Of a stretch of DNA of 10,366 bases, positions 1 to 6,170 are shown piece by piece. Positions within the stretch are counted from its first letter, which is position 1; each line of letters begins with the position of its first letter. The translations under genes were made by a program, and so were the position numbers. The notes beneath the pieces were generated by a model, which searched no databases, was not told the DNA's origin, and saw only the letters and a list, made by a program, of their open reading frames with translations. Source of the stretch: Cellulomonadaceae bacterium (GTDB lineage: Bacteria > Actinomycetota > Actinomycetes > Actinomycetales > Cellulomonadaceae). The stretch spans positions 1 through 10,366 of the forward strand of contig JAITCK010000105.1 in NCBI GenBank assembly GCA_031283115.1, given 5' to 3'.

Positions 1-257
1 TCCTGAGCGGGCCTTTCACGCCGCCCCCACCGGGAGTAGGGGAGGGGTGTTGTGGTGATGAGGGCTCCGGCGAGCAGGGGACGTTCCCCGACGATGGCAC
101 TGGTGTCGAGTCCAACCCCGTCAGCCCATAAGGGGGCGGTCAGCAGTTCGGGGCGTTGTAGCAGGTGGGCTAGGGGTGCGCGCAGGCTGTCCCAGCGGGC
201 GCCGCAGGGGATCAGCACGTCGCTGCCGGGATGGATGGTGACTTGTAGGCCGGTCAT
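1..257 (-). CDS. Unrecognised protein, N-terminal 85 codons (3' part beyond window edge)
   Basis: A minus-strand reading frame starts at ATG 257 and stays open to base 1, so only the N-terminus is visible. Codon third positions are strongly GC-rich in this frame. The visible protein begins MTGLQVTIHPGSDVLIPCGA and continues with a short beta-rich stretch containing RPELLTAPLWADG and a later GERPLLAGALI. This pattern resembles the small ubiquitin- or FHA-like N-terminal region of actinobacterial FtsK/SpoIIIE (EssC-type) ATPases. That is only an impression, because no ATPase motif lies inside the window. The start is uncertain: a TTG at 284-282 in the same frame has a GGAAGG Shine-Dalgarno-like sequence (295-300) ten bases upstream, whereas ATG 257 has none that is convincing. 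It lies 113 bp downstream of the ABC permease in the same direction and could be read through from that operon, since no clear terminator is seen between them. Confidence 0.65.
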   Translation of the reverse strand, partial: MTGLQVTIHPGSDVLIPCGARWDSLRAPLAHLLQRPELLTAPLWADGVGLDTSAIVGERPLLAGALITTTPLPYSRWGRRERPAQ

Positions 258-310
258 GGGCGCCAGTGTGCCCCCGGAGTTCAACTTGCGTTGACCTTCC
301 GGGGGCAACC

Positions 311-319
311 TGTGGATAA
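311..319 (-). promoter_or_regulatory. Perfect DnaA-box sequence (TTATCCACA)
   Basis: The plus strand reads TGTGGATAA, the exact complement of the classical DnaA box TTATCCACA. It sits in the 113-bp gap between the permease stop and the downstream minus-strand gene. It lies inside the loop of a short inverted repeat, GGGCA 303-307 / TGCCC 321-325. DnaA also acts as a transcription factor, so this may be a regulatory site. A single 9-mer can occur by chance. Confidence 0.4.
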
Positions 320-337
320 GTGCCCGTTCGCGCTACC

Positions 338-346
338 TGTGGGTAG
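338..346 (-). promoter_or_regulatory. Degenerate second DnaA-box-like sequence (CTACCCACA)
   Basis: This site has the same orientation as the perfect box at 311-319, starts 27 bp from it, and matches 7 of 9 bases. Both copies are preceded on the plus strand by ACC, giving ACCTGTGG at 308 and 335. The second copy also forms a five-base hairpin, CTACC 333-337 / GGTAG 342-346. Weak evidence on its own. Confidence 0.25.
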
Positions 347-370
347 ATGAACGTCGAACACCCGCCTGCA

Positions 371-3031
371 CTATTCGGCAGCCAGGGCCTCCACGGGGGA
401 GGTGCGGGCAGCCATGCGGCCGGGGAGCACGGAGGCCAGGAAGCCTGCCGCCAGGGCCACCACCAGGGCCGCGATGATGTGGGTCCAGGGCACAGCCAGG
501 ATGACGGTGGACATGGAACTGAGGATGGCAAGGGAGCCTGCCCAGCCGTAACCCAAACCAACCACCACACCCACCACGGCACCCACACCGGCGATGAGCA
601 GGCCTTCGATAGCCAGCATCCCGCGCAGTCGGCCCCGGCTCAGGCCGATGGCTCGCAGGGTGGCCGACTCGCGTTGACGTTCCAGCACGGACAGGGACAG
701 GGTGTTGGCCACGCCGATGAGGGCGATGATGACGGCAGCCGCCAGCAGGCCGATGACGATGGACAGCAAGGTGTCGATGACGGTGGAGAACTGCAAACGC
801 TCCACGGCAGCCCCTTCGACCATGACGGACGCGCCCGTGTCAGAGATGACATCTTGCAGGGCAGGCACAACGGTGGGTGCGTCGGCCCCGTCAGCAAGCG
901 ACACCCAGATGGTGTCGAGGGGAGCGGTGGCATCCAGTGTTTGCATGTCGCTGGGGACAACAAAGAAGCTCTTGCCCTCCATGTCCGTCAGGTGAGCAGT
1001 CACAGTGATGCTGCCGTCCTGGCCGGTCAAGGTGAGGGTGTCACCGTTTTCCACGTCGTCGTGACCCAACATGGAGACGATGCCACGGGGGACGATGACG
1101 GTGCCCGCGTGCAGGCCGTCGATGAGGCTGGTGTCGTTGAGGACTGCCCTACCGGCGGCAGGGTCGAGAGCAAACACGCCGAAGGGTGTTTCACCCGCCA
1201 GGCTGGGGTCAACGCCAGGGCCACTGAGGGTGACATGGGTACTGGTGAGGTCGGCAGTGGGGCCGGTGCCGTCGGTTGCCGTAATGGCAGACCGGACGGT
1301 GGCGGGGATGCCCTGGGTGCGACCATCGTCGGTGATTCCCGTGGTCTGCACCAGCACGTCAATGGGGTACTGGCTGTCCAACACGGTGTCGAGGGTGGCG
1401 CGGGCGCTCGCGGCTCCCGTGGACATCATGGCAACGAGCGTCACACCGATGACCAGGGCCGTCGAGGTGGCGGCGGTGCGGCGGGGGTTGCGCAGGGTGT
1501 TGGCGGCAGCCAGTTTCGCCGTCGGGCCAGACAGGCCCACCAGGCGTCCGGCCAGGCCGACGATGGCAGGCAGCCAGAAGACGGACGACAGGATGAGGCC
1601 GATAAAGGACAGGACGCCACCGGCTGTCGCCGCGAGAACGGCCACTTCAGCAGGGGTGTCAACGCCTGCGAACTGGTCGGAGGCTACGGCGATACCGAAG
1701 CCCAGCAGGGCCAGACCGCCCACCAGCAGTAGCAGGGAGAAGACCAGGCGGACCTTGCCTGCCCGCTGGCTGACCGTCGGGGCGTCCATGGGACGCAGGG
1801 CGGCCAGAGGAGCCACCTGAGTGGCAGCCCGGGCCGGAGCCAGAGCAGCCACCATGGTGACCACCGTTCCAAGAACCAGGGGAACCAGCACCACGGCGCG
1901 GGTCACCTCAATGTGGCCGGGCAGGGGGACACCCAAGTTCATGCCGCCCGCAAGAGTCAAGGCCAGTTGGGTGAGGGCGGCGCCCAGGGCGACACCCACG
2001 GCGGAAGCGACCACGCCCAAGGTGAGGGCTTCCAGCAGCACAGACCGGCGCAACTGACCGGCCCCCGCACCCACACAGCGGAGCAGGGCCAGCATCCGGG
2101 TGCGCTGGGCCACCAGCACCTGGAAGGTGTTGGCGATCACCAGGGCGGCCACCAGCAGGGCGATAGCGGCAAAGACAAGACCGAACACCAGGAAGGCAAC
2201 GTTCTGCCCGCCGGTCATGTTGGCAGCCACCTGCTCGGCGTGCTCGGCCGGAGTGGTGATGGTGATGGTGTCGGCATCGGTTCCGCTGGCCTGGGCGATG
2301 GCGTCAACCAGGGCAGCGCGGGTGTCGGCGCTCGCGGCAGTACCGGGAGCCAGGGCGATGAGGAGGTCTTCGTAGGTCATCGCTGTGGAGTCACCGCCCC
2401 CACCGCTGAGGAACCAACGTTCCATGTCGCCTGCCGTGGCCACGCCCATGCCGCCCCATTGGACGTAGGCGCCTAGGGGGTCGTCGATGGTGCCGGTGAC
2501 GGTCACGGTGACGGGCTGAGTGGTCCAGTCGCCGGAGGGGTCGGGGGTTCCGTCGGCGGTCAGAACGGGCGTCATTTCTTCTAGGGTGATGGTGCCGCCC
2601 GGTTCTACCCGCAGGCGTTCTGCTGTCGAGGCGGGCAGGGCGATCTGGTGGGGCTGGCTGGGCCAGGCGCCGTCGGCCAGGCGCAGGGGGGTGAGTCGTT
2701 GGTCGGTGACGACGGGGCTGAAGGCTTGGAAGACGGTGCGGCCCGCGTTGTCGAGCCGTTGGAAGGTGGTGGCCTGCCCGGTGACAGCCTCAACGCCGGG
2801 CACAGCCTGGACGGCGGCCTTGTCGGCATCGGTCAGTTGTGGGCCAGTCGTTGAGGCGACAAAGGAGGCGTCGGCAAAGCGGGCGGCCAGGGAGGTGGTG
2901 GTTGTTGCTGACATGACGTTGCTGGCCAGCAGGGTGATGGCGACAAAGGCCGTCGAAATGACGATGGCGATGCCTGCGGCGATGAGGCGGGCCGAACCAC
3001 GGCGCATCTGGGTGAGGGTGAGGCGGAACAT
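371..3031 (-). CDS. ABC transporter permease, FtsX/MacB-like with two FtsX domains
   Basis: This 886-residue integral membrane protein is the permease partner of the ATPase just upstream. A hydrophobic helix at about 15-37 is followed by a large extracytoplasmic region (about 40-275). A first FtsX domain (about 277-410) contains RTRMLALLRCVGA. Two or three further membrane helices lie at about 428-500, and a second extracytoplasmic domain at about 540-750. A second FtsX domain (about 753-883) contains ERQRESATLRAIGLSRGRLR and ends in RMAARTSPVEAL. The duplicated layout and length fit actinobacterial FtsX-type permeases, which handle lipids, lipoproteins or antimicrobial peptides at the membrane. 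The substrate cannot be told from sequence. ATG 3031 is chosen because AAGGA (3041-3045) lies nine bases upstream and the protein then begins MFRLTLTQMRRG, a typical start. The frame is open further upstream, but that stretch is the ATPase gene in another frame. The start overlaps the stop of the small ORF by one base (TGATG). Confidence 0.93.
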   Translation of the reverse strand: MFRLTLTQMRRGSARLIAAGIAIVISTAFVAITLLASNVMSATTTTSLAARFADASFVASTTGPQLTDADKAAVQAVPGVEAVTGQATTFQRLDNAGRTVFQAFSPVVTDQRLTPLRLADGAWPSQPHQIALPASTAERLRVEPGGTITLEEMTPVLTADGTPDPSGDWTTQPVTVTVTGTIDDPLGAYVQWGGMGVATAGDMERWFLSGGGGDSTAMTYEDLLIALAPGTAASADTRAALVDAIAQASGTDADTITITTPAEHAEQVAANMTGGQNVAFLVFGLVFAAIALLVAALVIANTFQVLVAQRTRMLALLRCVGAGAGQLRRSVLLEALTLGVVASAVGVALGAALTQLALTLAGGMNLGVPLPGHIEVTRAVVLVPLVLGTVVTMVAALAPARAATQVAPLAALRPMDAPTVSQRAGKVRLVFSLLLLVGGLALLGFGIAVASDQFAGVDTPAEVAVLAATAGGVLSFIGLILSSVFWLPAIVGLAGRLVGLSGPTAKLAAANTLRNPRRTAATSTALVIGVTLVAMMSTGAASARATLDTVLDSQYPIDVLVQTTGITDDGRTQGIPATVRSAITATDGTGPTADLTSTHVTLSGPGVDPSLAGETPFGVFALDPAAGRAVLNDTSLIDGLHAGTVIVPRGIVSMLGHDDVENGDTLTLTGQDGSITVTAHLTDMEGKSFFVVPSDMQTLDATAPLDTIWVSLADGADAPTVVPALQDVISDTGASVMVEGAAVERLQFSTVIDTLLSIVIGLLAAAVIIALIGVANTLSLSVLERQRESATLRAIGLSRGRLRGMLAIEGLLIAGVGAVVGVVVGLGYGWAGSLAILSSMSTVILAVPWTHIIAALVVALAAGFLASVLPGRMAARTSPVEALAAE

Positions 3032-3138
3032 CAGTGGGATTCCTTTTCGATGCGGCGCAGAGCGACAGTGAGCGCGGTGGCTGCTGTCTGCTGGCGAACG
3101 CGACGGCGGCGTGTGTGCGTGGCGACAAGGGAGGACAT
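3031..3138 (-). CDS. Small basic protein (35 aa) between ABC ATPase and permease
   Basis: This ORF lies exactly between two ABC genes. Its ATG (3138-3136) overlaps the ATPase stop by one base, and its TGA (3033-3031) overlaps the permease ATG by one base, both as TGATG. A good ribosome site, GAGGTGG (3143-3149), precedes it. The encoded peptide begins MSSLVATHTRRRRVRQQ and ends LRRIEKESH. It is strongly basic, with RRRR at 10-13 and a potential amphipathic helix at about 16-33. It has no signal peptide or membrane segment. Codon third positions are about 70 percent G or C (25 of 35). I do not recognise the family. It could be a genuine small subunit or modulator of the transporter. It could also be translated mainly so that ribosomes reach the permease start, whose Shine-Dalgarno lies inside the ORF. 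Perfect coupling at both ends argues for translation, not for a specific function. Confidence 0.6.
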   Translation of the reverse strand: MSSLVATHTRRRRVRQQTAATALTVALRRIEKESH

Positions 3139-3893
3139 CAGGCCACCTCGAGGGTGCGCAGGGAGTCCAGGGCCGCGAGCACGGCTTCGGGGGTGGGCTC
3201 GGTGATTTCCCCGGCAATGTGGCCGTCAGCCAGGAGGACCACGCGGTCGGCGTAGGCGGCGGCGGACGGGTCGTGGGTGACCATGATGATGGTGCGGCCC
3301 AGTTCGCGCACGGACCGACGCAGGAAGGACAGGACTTCGGCGCCCGCTCGGGAGTCCAGGTTGCCGGTGGGTTCGTCGGCGAAAATAACGTCAGGCTTGG
3401 CGATGAGGGCGCGGGCGATAGCGACCCGCTGCTGCTGGCCACCCGACATTTCGGAGGGGCGGTGGTTCAGGCGCTGGCTGATGCCGAGTGTGTTCGTCAG
3501 GGTGGCAAACCAGTCGCGGTCCACTGTGCCGCCTGCCAGTTCTACGGGCAGGGTGATGTTTTGCTCGGCGGTGAGCATGGGCAGGAGGTTGAACTGCTGT
3601 AAGACGAAGCCGATGCGGTCACGGCGCAGGTTGGTGAGGTTTTTGTCCGACAGGCCGGTGACTTCCGTGTCACCGATGAAAGCCTGGCCAGCACTGGCCG
3701 AATCCAGGCCAGCCAGCAGGTGCATCAACGTGGACTTGCCCGAGCCTGACGGCCCCATAATGGCCGTGAACTGGCCCTGCGTGAAGTCAACGTCAACCCC
3801 GGCCAGGGCGCGGACCTCGGCGGCACCCTTCCCGTAGGTTTTGGCAAGCGAGCGGGCGTGAACCGCAGTGCGGCTATCAGTAGTGTTGGTCAT
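3138..3893 (-). CDS. ABC transporter ATP-binding protein (LolD/MacB-type)
   Basis: This 251-residue nucleotide-binding subunit powers the FtsX-type permease encoded downstream. All ABC motifs are intact: Walker A GPSGSGKST (47-55), Q-loop in VLQQFNLLP (about 97-105), signature MSGGQQQRVA (149-158), Walker B VIFADEP (169-175), D-loop NLDS (178-181), and switch histidine H207 in MVTHDP. The signature and Q-loop neighbourhood are of the LolD/FtsE/MacB subfamily, which works with FtsX-domain permeases in mechanotransmission or export. The ATG at 3893 has no Shine-Dalgarno. Instead TAGCGT (3901-3906) lies seven bases upstream, fitting a leaderless transcript starting at the ATG. It is the first gene of the ABC operon and lies behind a 195-bp region with two operator-like dyads, downstream of a NarL-type two-component pair likely to control it. 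Confidence 0.95.
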   Translation of the reverse strand: MTNTTDSRTAVHARSLAKTYGKGAAEVRALAGVDVDFTQGQFTAIMGPSGSGKSTLMHLLAGLDSASAGQAFIGDTEVTGLSDKNLTNLRRDRIGFVLQQFNLLPMLTAEQNITLPVELAGGTVDRDWFATLTNTLGISQRLNHRPSEMSGGQQQRVAIARALIAKPDVIFADEPTGNLDSRAGAEVLSFLRRSVRELGRTIIMVTHDPSAAAYADRVVLLADGHIAGEITEPTPEAVLAALDSLRTLEVA

Positions 3894-3900
3894 GGCCGCA

Positions 3901-3906
3901 ACGCTA
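3901..3906 (-). promoter_or_regulatory. Candidate -10 box of ABC operon (TAGCGT), leaderless type
   Basis: On the minus strand TAGCGT (TANNNT form) is followed by seven bases and then the ATPase ATG at 3893. This places the expected transcription start at or beside the start codon. No TTGACA-like -35 element is visible 16-18 bp upstream, which suits an activator-dependent promoter. The dyad at 3929-3946 would be centred near -44. Confidence 0.45.
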
Positions 3907-3928
3907 CGGGGCCACCCGGCCTCACAGC

Positions 3929-3946
3929 ATCGCCCCCAGGGGTGAT
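3929..3946. promoter_or_regulatory. Operator-like dyad 2 upstream of ABC operon
   Basis: This is an 18-bp imperfect palindrome, ATCGCCCCCAGGGGTGAT, with seven of nine positions paired. Its right part, CCCAGGGGTGA (3935-3945), matches CCCAGGGATGA of the larger dyad (3968-3978) at ten of eleven bases. It would lie at about -44 from a leaderless start at 3893, a usual place for an activator next to RNA polymerase. The binding protein is inferred to be the NarL-type regulator encoded at 4089-4787. Confidence 0.4.
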
Positions 3947-3957
3947 TTTGTGCCAGC

Positions 3958-3983
3958 CCCTGTCATACCCAGGGATGACAGGG
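3958..3983. promoter_or_regulatory. Operator-like dyad 1 upstream of ABC operon
   Basis: A perfect nine-base inverted repeat, CCCTGTCAT 3958-3966 and ATGACAGGG 3975-3983, surrounds an eight-base centre that is itself partly symmetric, giving eleven of thirteen positions paired. It is 33 bp from dyad 2, about three helical turns, and shares its CCCAGGGRTGA core. No T-run follows on either strand, so it is unlikely to be a terminator. Confidence 0.45.
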
Positions 3984-4023
3984 CAGTACCCCCGCAGGTG
4001 GGGCTAGGTGGTGGCTGCTTTGG

Positions 4024-4065
4024 GGTGGTTTCCGTGGCCGCGCTTTGCGGCGCTGCTCAACCACC
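4024..4065 (-). other. Nested inverted repeat after NarL-type regulator gene
   Basis: An outer seven-base stem, GGTGGTT 4024-4030 with AACCACC 4059-4065, encloses an inner five-base hairpin, GCCGC 4037-4041 with GCGGC 4047-4051. It lies just past the regulator stop codon and could fold in that transcript as a 3'-end structure or weak terminator. There is no T-tract, so intrinsic termination is doubtful. Confidence 0.3.
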
Positions 4066-4090
4066 GGGTATTTTCAACCACCGGGTATTT
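4057..4090. repeat. Perfect tandem duplication, 2 x 17 bp
   Basis: TCAACCACCGGGTATTT occurs at 4057-4073 and again immediately at 4074-4090 with no mismatch. The second copy runs into the stop codon of the regulator gene (TAA on the minus strand, 4091-4089). Each copy holds an AACCACC that could pair with GGTGGTT at 4024-4030, so the duplication creates two competing hairpin partners. Confidence 0.9.
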
Positions 4091-4787
4091 AGTGGCCGGG
4101 CTGGATGAGGCCTGCCTCGTAGGCGAGAACCACGGCTTGGACGCGGTCGCGGACATCAAGTTTGGCGAGAATACGGCCCACATGGGTTTTCACGGTGGGT
4201 TCGGCGACGTAGAGGTCGGCGGCGATTTCGGTGTTGCTGCGGCCACGGGCCATGAGCACCAGCACTTCGCGTTCGCGGTCAGTGAGGGTGGCAAGCAACT
4301 CACGCTCGGGGCTGTCGTCGTCGCCGTCCGTTTCAGGCAGGGCGGTGACCAGGTGTTCGAGCAGACGTTTGGTGGACGACGGGGCGATGACGGCATCCCC
4401 GGAATGGACGGTGCGGATGGCAGCCAGCAGCTCTTCGGGCTGGGTGTCTTTGAGCAGAAAGCCGGATGCCCCCGCTTTGATGGCGTCGAGCACGTATTCG
4501 TCAAGGTCAAAGGTGGTCAGAACGATGACTTTGGGCGGGTTGGGGTTGGCGGTGAGTTGCCCGGTGGCGGTGATGCCGTCCACGTGGGGCATTCGCACGT
4601 CCATGAGCACCACATCGGCGACGGACTGGCCGTCAGAGCCGGGCCCCAACACCCGTAAGGCGTGGGCGCCGTCGTTGGCTTCGGCTACTACCGTCATGTC
4701 GGGTTGGGAGTCGATGATCATGCGGAAGCCGCCGCGCACCAACTGTTGGTCGTCCACGAGGGCGACACGGATGGGGGCGTTGGTCAT
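4089..4787 (-). CDS. NarL/FixJ-family response regulator
   Basis: This 232-residue DNA-binding regulator is the partner of the kinase encoded immediately upstream (four bases between the genes). The N-terminal receiver domain (about 5-125) has the acidic pocket D12-D13, the phospho-acceptor D63 in VVLMDVRMPHVDG, T91/T92 and K113. A 40-residue linker is followed by a C-terminal LuxR-type helix-turn-helix (about 167-225). This contains LTDREREVLVLMARG and a recognition helix in EPTVKTHVGRILAKL. All key residues are present. The weak ribosome site AAGAG lies within the end of the kinase gene, so translation is probably coupled. Its place directly before the ABC operon suggests that it controls that operon. 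The two dyads at 3929-3983 are its best candidate sites. Confidence 0.95.
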   Translation of the reverse strand: MTNAPIRVALVDDQQLVRGGFRMIIDSQPDMTVVAEANDGAHALRVLGPGSDGQSVADVVLMDVRMPHVDGITATGQLTANPNPPKVIVLTTFDLDEYVLDAIKAGASGFLLKDTQPEELLAAIRTVHSGDAVIAPSSTKRLLEHLVTALPETDGDDDSPERELLATLTDREREVLVLMARGRSNTEIAADLYVAEPTVKTHVGRILAKLDVRDRVQAVVLAYEAGLIQPGH

Positions 4788-4791
4788 GGGG

Positions 4792-6048
4792 TCACTCTTT
4801 CACGGTTGTTGACGTGCTGCTGGTGGGCAGGGAGGCGCGTACCCGCCAGCCGCCGCCGGGGCGTGGGCCAGAGTTGACGGTGCCGCCGAACATTTCGACC
4901 CGCTCCCGCATCCCCATCAAACCGAAGCCAGCGGACGTGCCCGCCTTGTCGCTTGGCCTGGTGTCGTTGCTGCTGTGTGCTGCGTCGGTGCTGGCGGCCC
5001 CGCGGCCATCGTCGGACACCTCTACCTCAATGGCGGATGTCCCCCAGGTCATAGCGACGGTGACCGACACCCCAGGCCCGGCGTGTTTGCGCACGTTGCT
5101 GAGGGCTTCTTGAACCACCCGGTAGAGGGTCAGGTTCATGCCAGGGGCTAGCGGACGGGGGGTGCCCATTGTTGTCAGGGCCACGGACATGCCAGCTTCG
5201 CGGGCTTGAGCGACAAGCCCGGTGATGTCTTCGCCACCCACCTGGGCGGGGGTCAGGGGTGCGTTGTTGTTGTCGTCAGACCGCAGCACGCCCAGTAGGC
5301 GGCGCATGTCGGCTAGGGCGGCCCGTGACGTGTCGGCGATGACGGTCAGGGCGCGCCCGGCAGCCTCTCCGTCGTGGGCGGCGGCGTAACGGCCACCGTC
5401 GGCTTGGGCGATGACGACAGTCAAAGAATGGGCGACAATGTCATGCATTTCGCGGGCGATGCGGGCCCGTTCGGCGGCGGTGGCCAGTTGGGCCTGCTGG
5501 TCGCGTTCGATTTCCAGCCGCCGCGCCCTGTCACGGAGAGCGTCGATGGTTTCCCTGCGCGACCTGCGCGTAAGCCCCAGCGCCCAGGCGGCAAGGCTGA
5601 GGGCCAGGGCCATCACCGTGGTACCCGCGCCCGTGGTGAACTCCTGCGACCCAGCGCCAACAACAATGCCGAGGAGCGCGGCCCCGACGCCAGCAGCAGA
5701 CATGGCCGCGCGGGAAGCCCAACGCGGCCCATACACCGTCACCGAATAGAGGGACAGCAAAACGGCCAGGTCGGCTGGCAGTAGCACAGGATATCCGGCG
5801 ATAAGGTGAACCAGCGCGGCTACTGCGATGACAGCCGTCGACGCGACAGGCCGGGTGCGCCGCCAAGCCAAAGGCAGCACCACAGCCAGCGACCAGGCGG
5901 TAGCCCCCCACTGTGAGGCGCGGCTACTCGCCGTTCCCGTCACCGCACCGGCAAGGACGATCACCACCAGCGCACACCAGAGGGCAAAGGCGGCATCGAG
6001 GGCAAAGCGATGCCGTGTGCTCCACGCCCGAAACTCACGCCACGTCAT
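4792..6048 (-). CDS. Sensor histidine kinase, NarL-system type (HisKA_3)
   Basis: This membrane kinase is likely to phosphorylate the regulator encoded next. From ATG 6048 it has 418 residues. The N-terminal third holds about five hydrophobic segments with very short loops, so the signal is probably sensed in or at the membrane. A coiled region (about 160-195) leads to the dimerisation and phospho-acceptor helix REMHDIVAHSLTV (acceptor His about residue 202). The ATPase domain has QEALSNVRKHA (N box), DDGRG and GFGLMGMRERV. A Ser/Asp-rich insert lies in the ATP lid between the last two motifs. ATG 6048 is preferred because TAGAGT lies seven bases upstream (leaderless form). A GTG at 6078 in the same frame would add ten residues but has neither ribosome site nor -10 box. 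Small extracellular loops are typical of kinases that sense envelope damage or peptide antibiotics. Confidence 0.93.
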   Translation of the reverse strand: MTWREFRAWSTRHRFALDAAFALWCALVVIVLAGAVTGTASSRASQWGATAWSLAVVLPLAWRRTRPVASTAVIAVAALVHLIAGYPVLLPADLAVLLSLYSVTVYGPRWASRAAMSAAGVGAALLGIVVGAGSQEFTTGAGTTVMALALSLAAWALGLTRRSRRETIDALRDRARRLEIERDQQAQLATAAERARIAREMHDIVAHSLTVVIAQADGGRYAAAHDGEAAGRALTVIADTSRAALADMRRLLGVLRSDDNNNAPLTPAQVGGEDITGLVAQAREAGMSVALTTMGTPRPLAPGMNLTLYRVVQEALSNVRKHAGPGVSVTVAMTWGTSAIEVEVSDDGRGAASTDAAHSSNDTRPSDKAGTSAGFGLMGMRERVEMFGGTVNSGPRPGGGWRVRASLPTSSTSTTVKE

Positions 6049-6055
6049 GCCGGTA

Positions 6056-6061
6056 ACTCTA
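6056..6061 (-). promoter_or_regulatory. Candidate -10 box of kinase-regulator operon (TAGAGT)
   Basis: The minus strand reads TAGAGT followed by seven bases and ATG 6048, the same spacing seen before the ABC ATPase gene. No clear -35 element is visible 16-18 bp further upstream. This supports ATG 6048 as the start and a leaderless mRNA. Confidence 0.4.
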
Positions 6062-6112
6062 AACGGAGCCACAGACACTCACGGGCAGGCAGGGGCAGCG
6101 GGTGCACCACAC

Positions 6113-6129
6113 GACCGGCATATTCGGTC
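6113..6129. promoter_or_regulatory. Short inverted repeat in divergent intergenic region
   Basis: GACCG 6113-6117 and CGGTC 6125-6129 flank the AT-rich centre GCATATT in the 122-bp gap between the two divergent two-component systems. It could be an operator or an AT-rich promoter element. Five-base arms are weak evidence. Confidence 0.25.
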
Positions 6130-6158
6130 AAAGGAGGGTAAAAGTTCCTGACAGTGAA

Positions 6159-6164
6159 TACGAT
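6159..6164 (+). promoter_or_regulatory. Candidate -10 box of OmpR-type regulator gene (TACGAT)
   Basis: TACGAT is followed by six bases and the ATG at 6171, the spacing expected for a leaderless transcript. A ten-base perfect palindrome, ATAGCGCTAT (6163-6172), overlaps both the box and the start codon and could bind a repressor. A strong AAGGAGGG (6131-6138) further upstream is too far from the ATG (32 bases) to serve it. Confidence 0.4.
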
Positions 6165-6170
6165 AGCGCT

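Noticed and set aside
291..319. Plus-strand promoter (TTGACC with a downstream -10)
   Set aside because: At 16-18 bp spacing the -10 match is poor and no plus-strand gene follows, only the antisense of the permease.
347..1732. Long plus-strand open frame (461 codons) opposite the permease gene
   Set aside because: It is antisense to a well-supported FtsX permease. Its product is rich in Gly, His, Gln and Asp with no domain, the usual shadow of GC-rich codons.
3032..3442. Possible 137-residue N-terminal extension of the permease
   Set aside because: The frame is open only because of GC bias. It would overlap the ATPase gene in another frame, and ATG 3031 has a ribosome site and a typical permease N-terminus.
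3922..3966. Fourteen-codon minus-strand ORF as a leader peptide before the ABC ATPase
   Set aside because: It has no ribosome site, overlaps both dyads, and would need a transcript starting upstream of the best -10 box.
3958..3983. Intrinsic terminator for the kinase-regulator operon
   Set aside because: The stem is good, but no T-run follows on either strand. Its repeat of the neighbouring dyad core fits an operator better.
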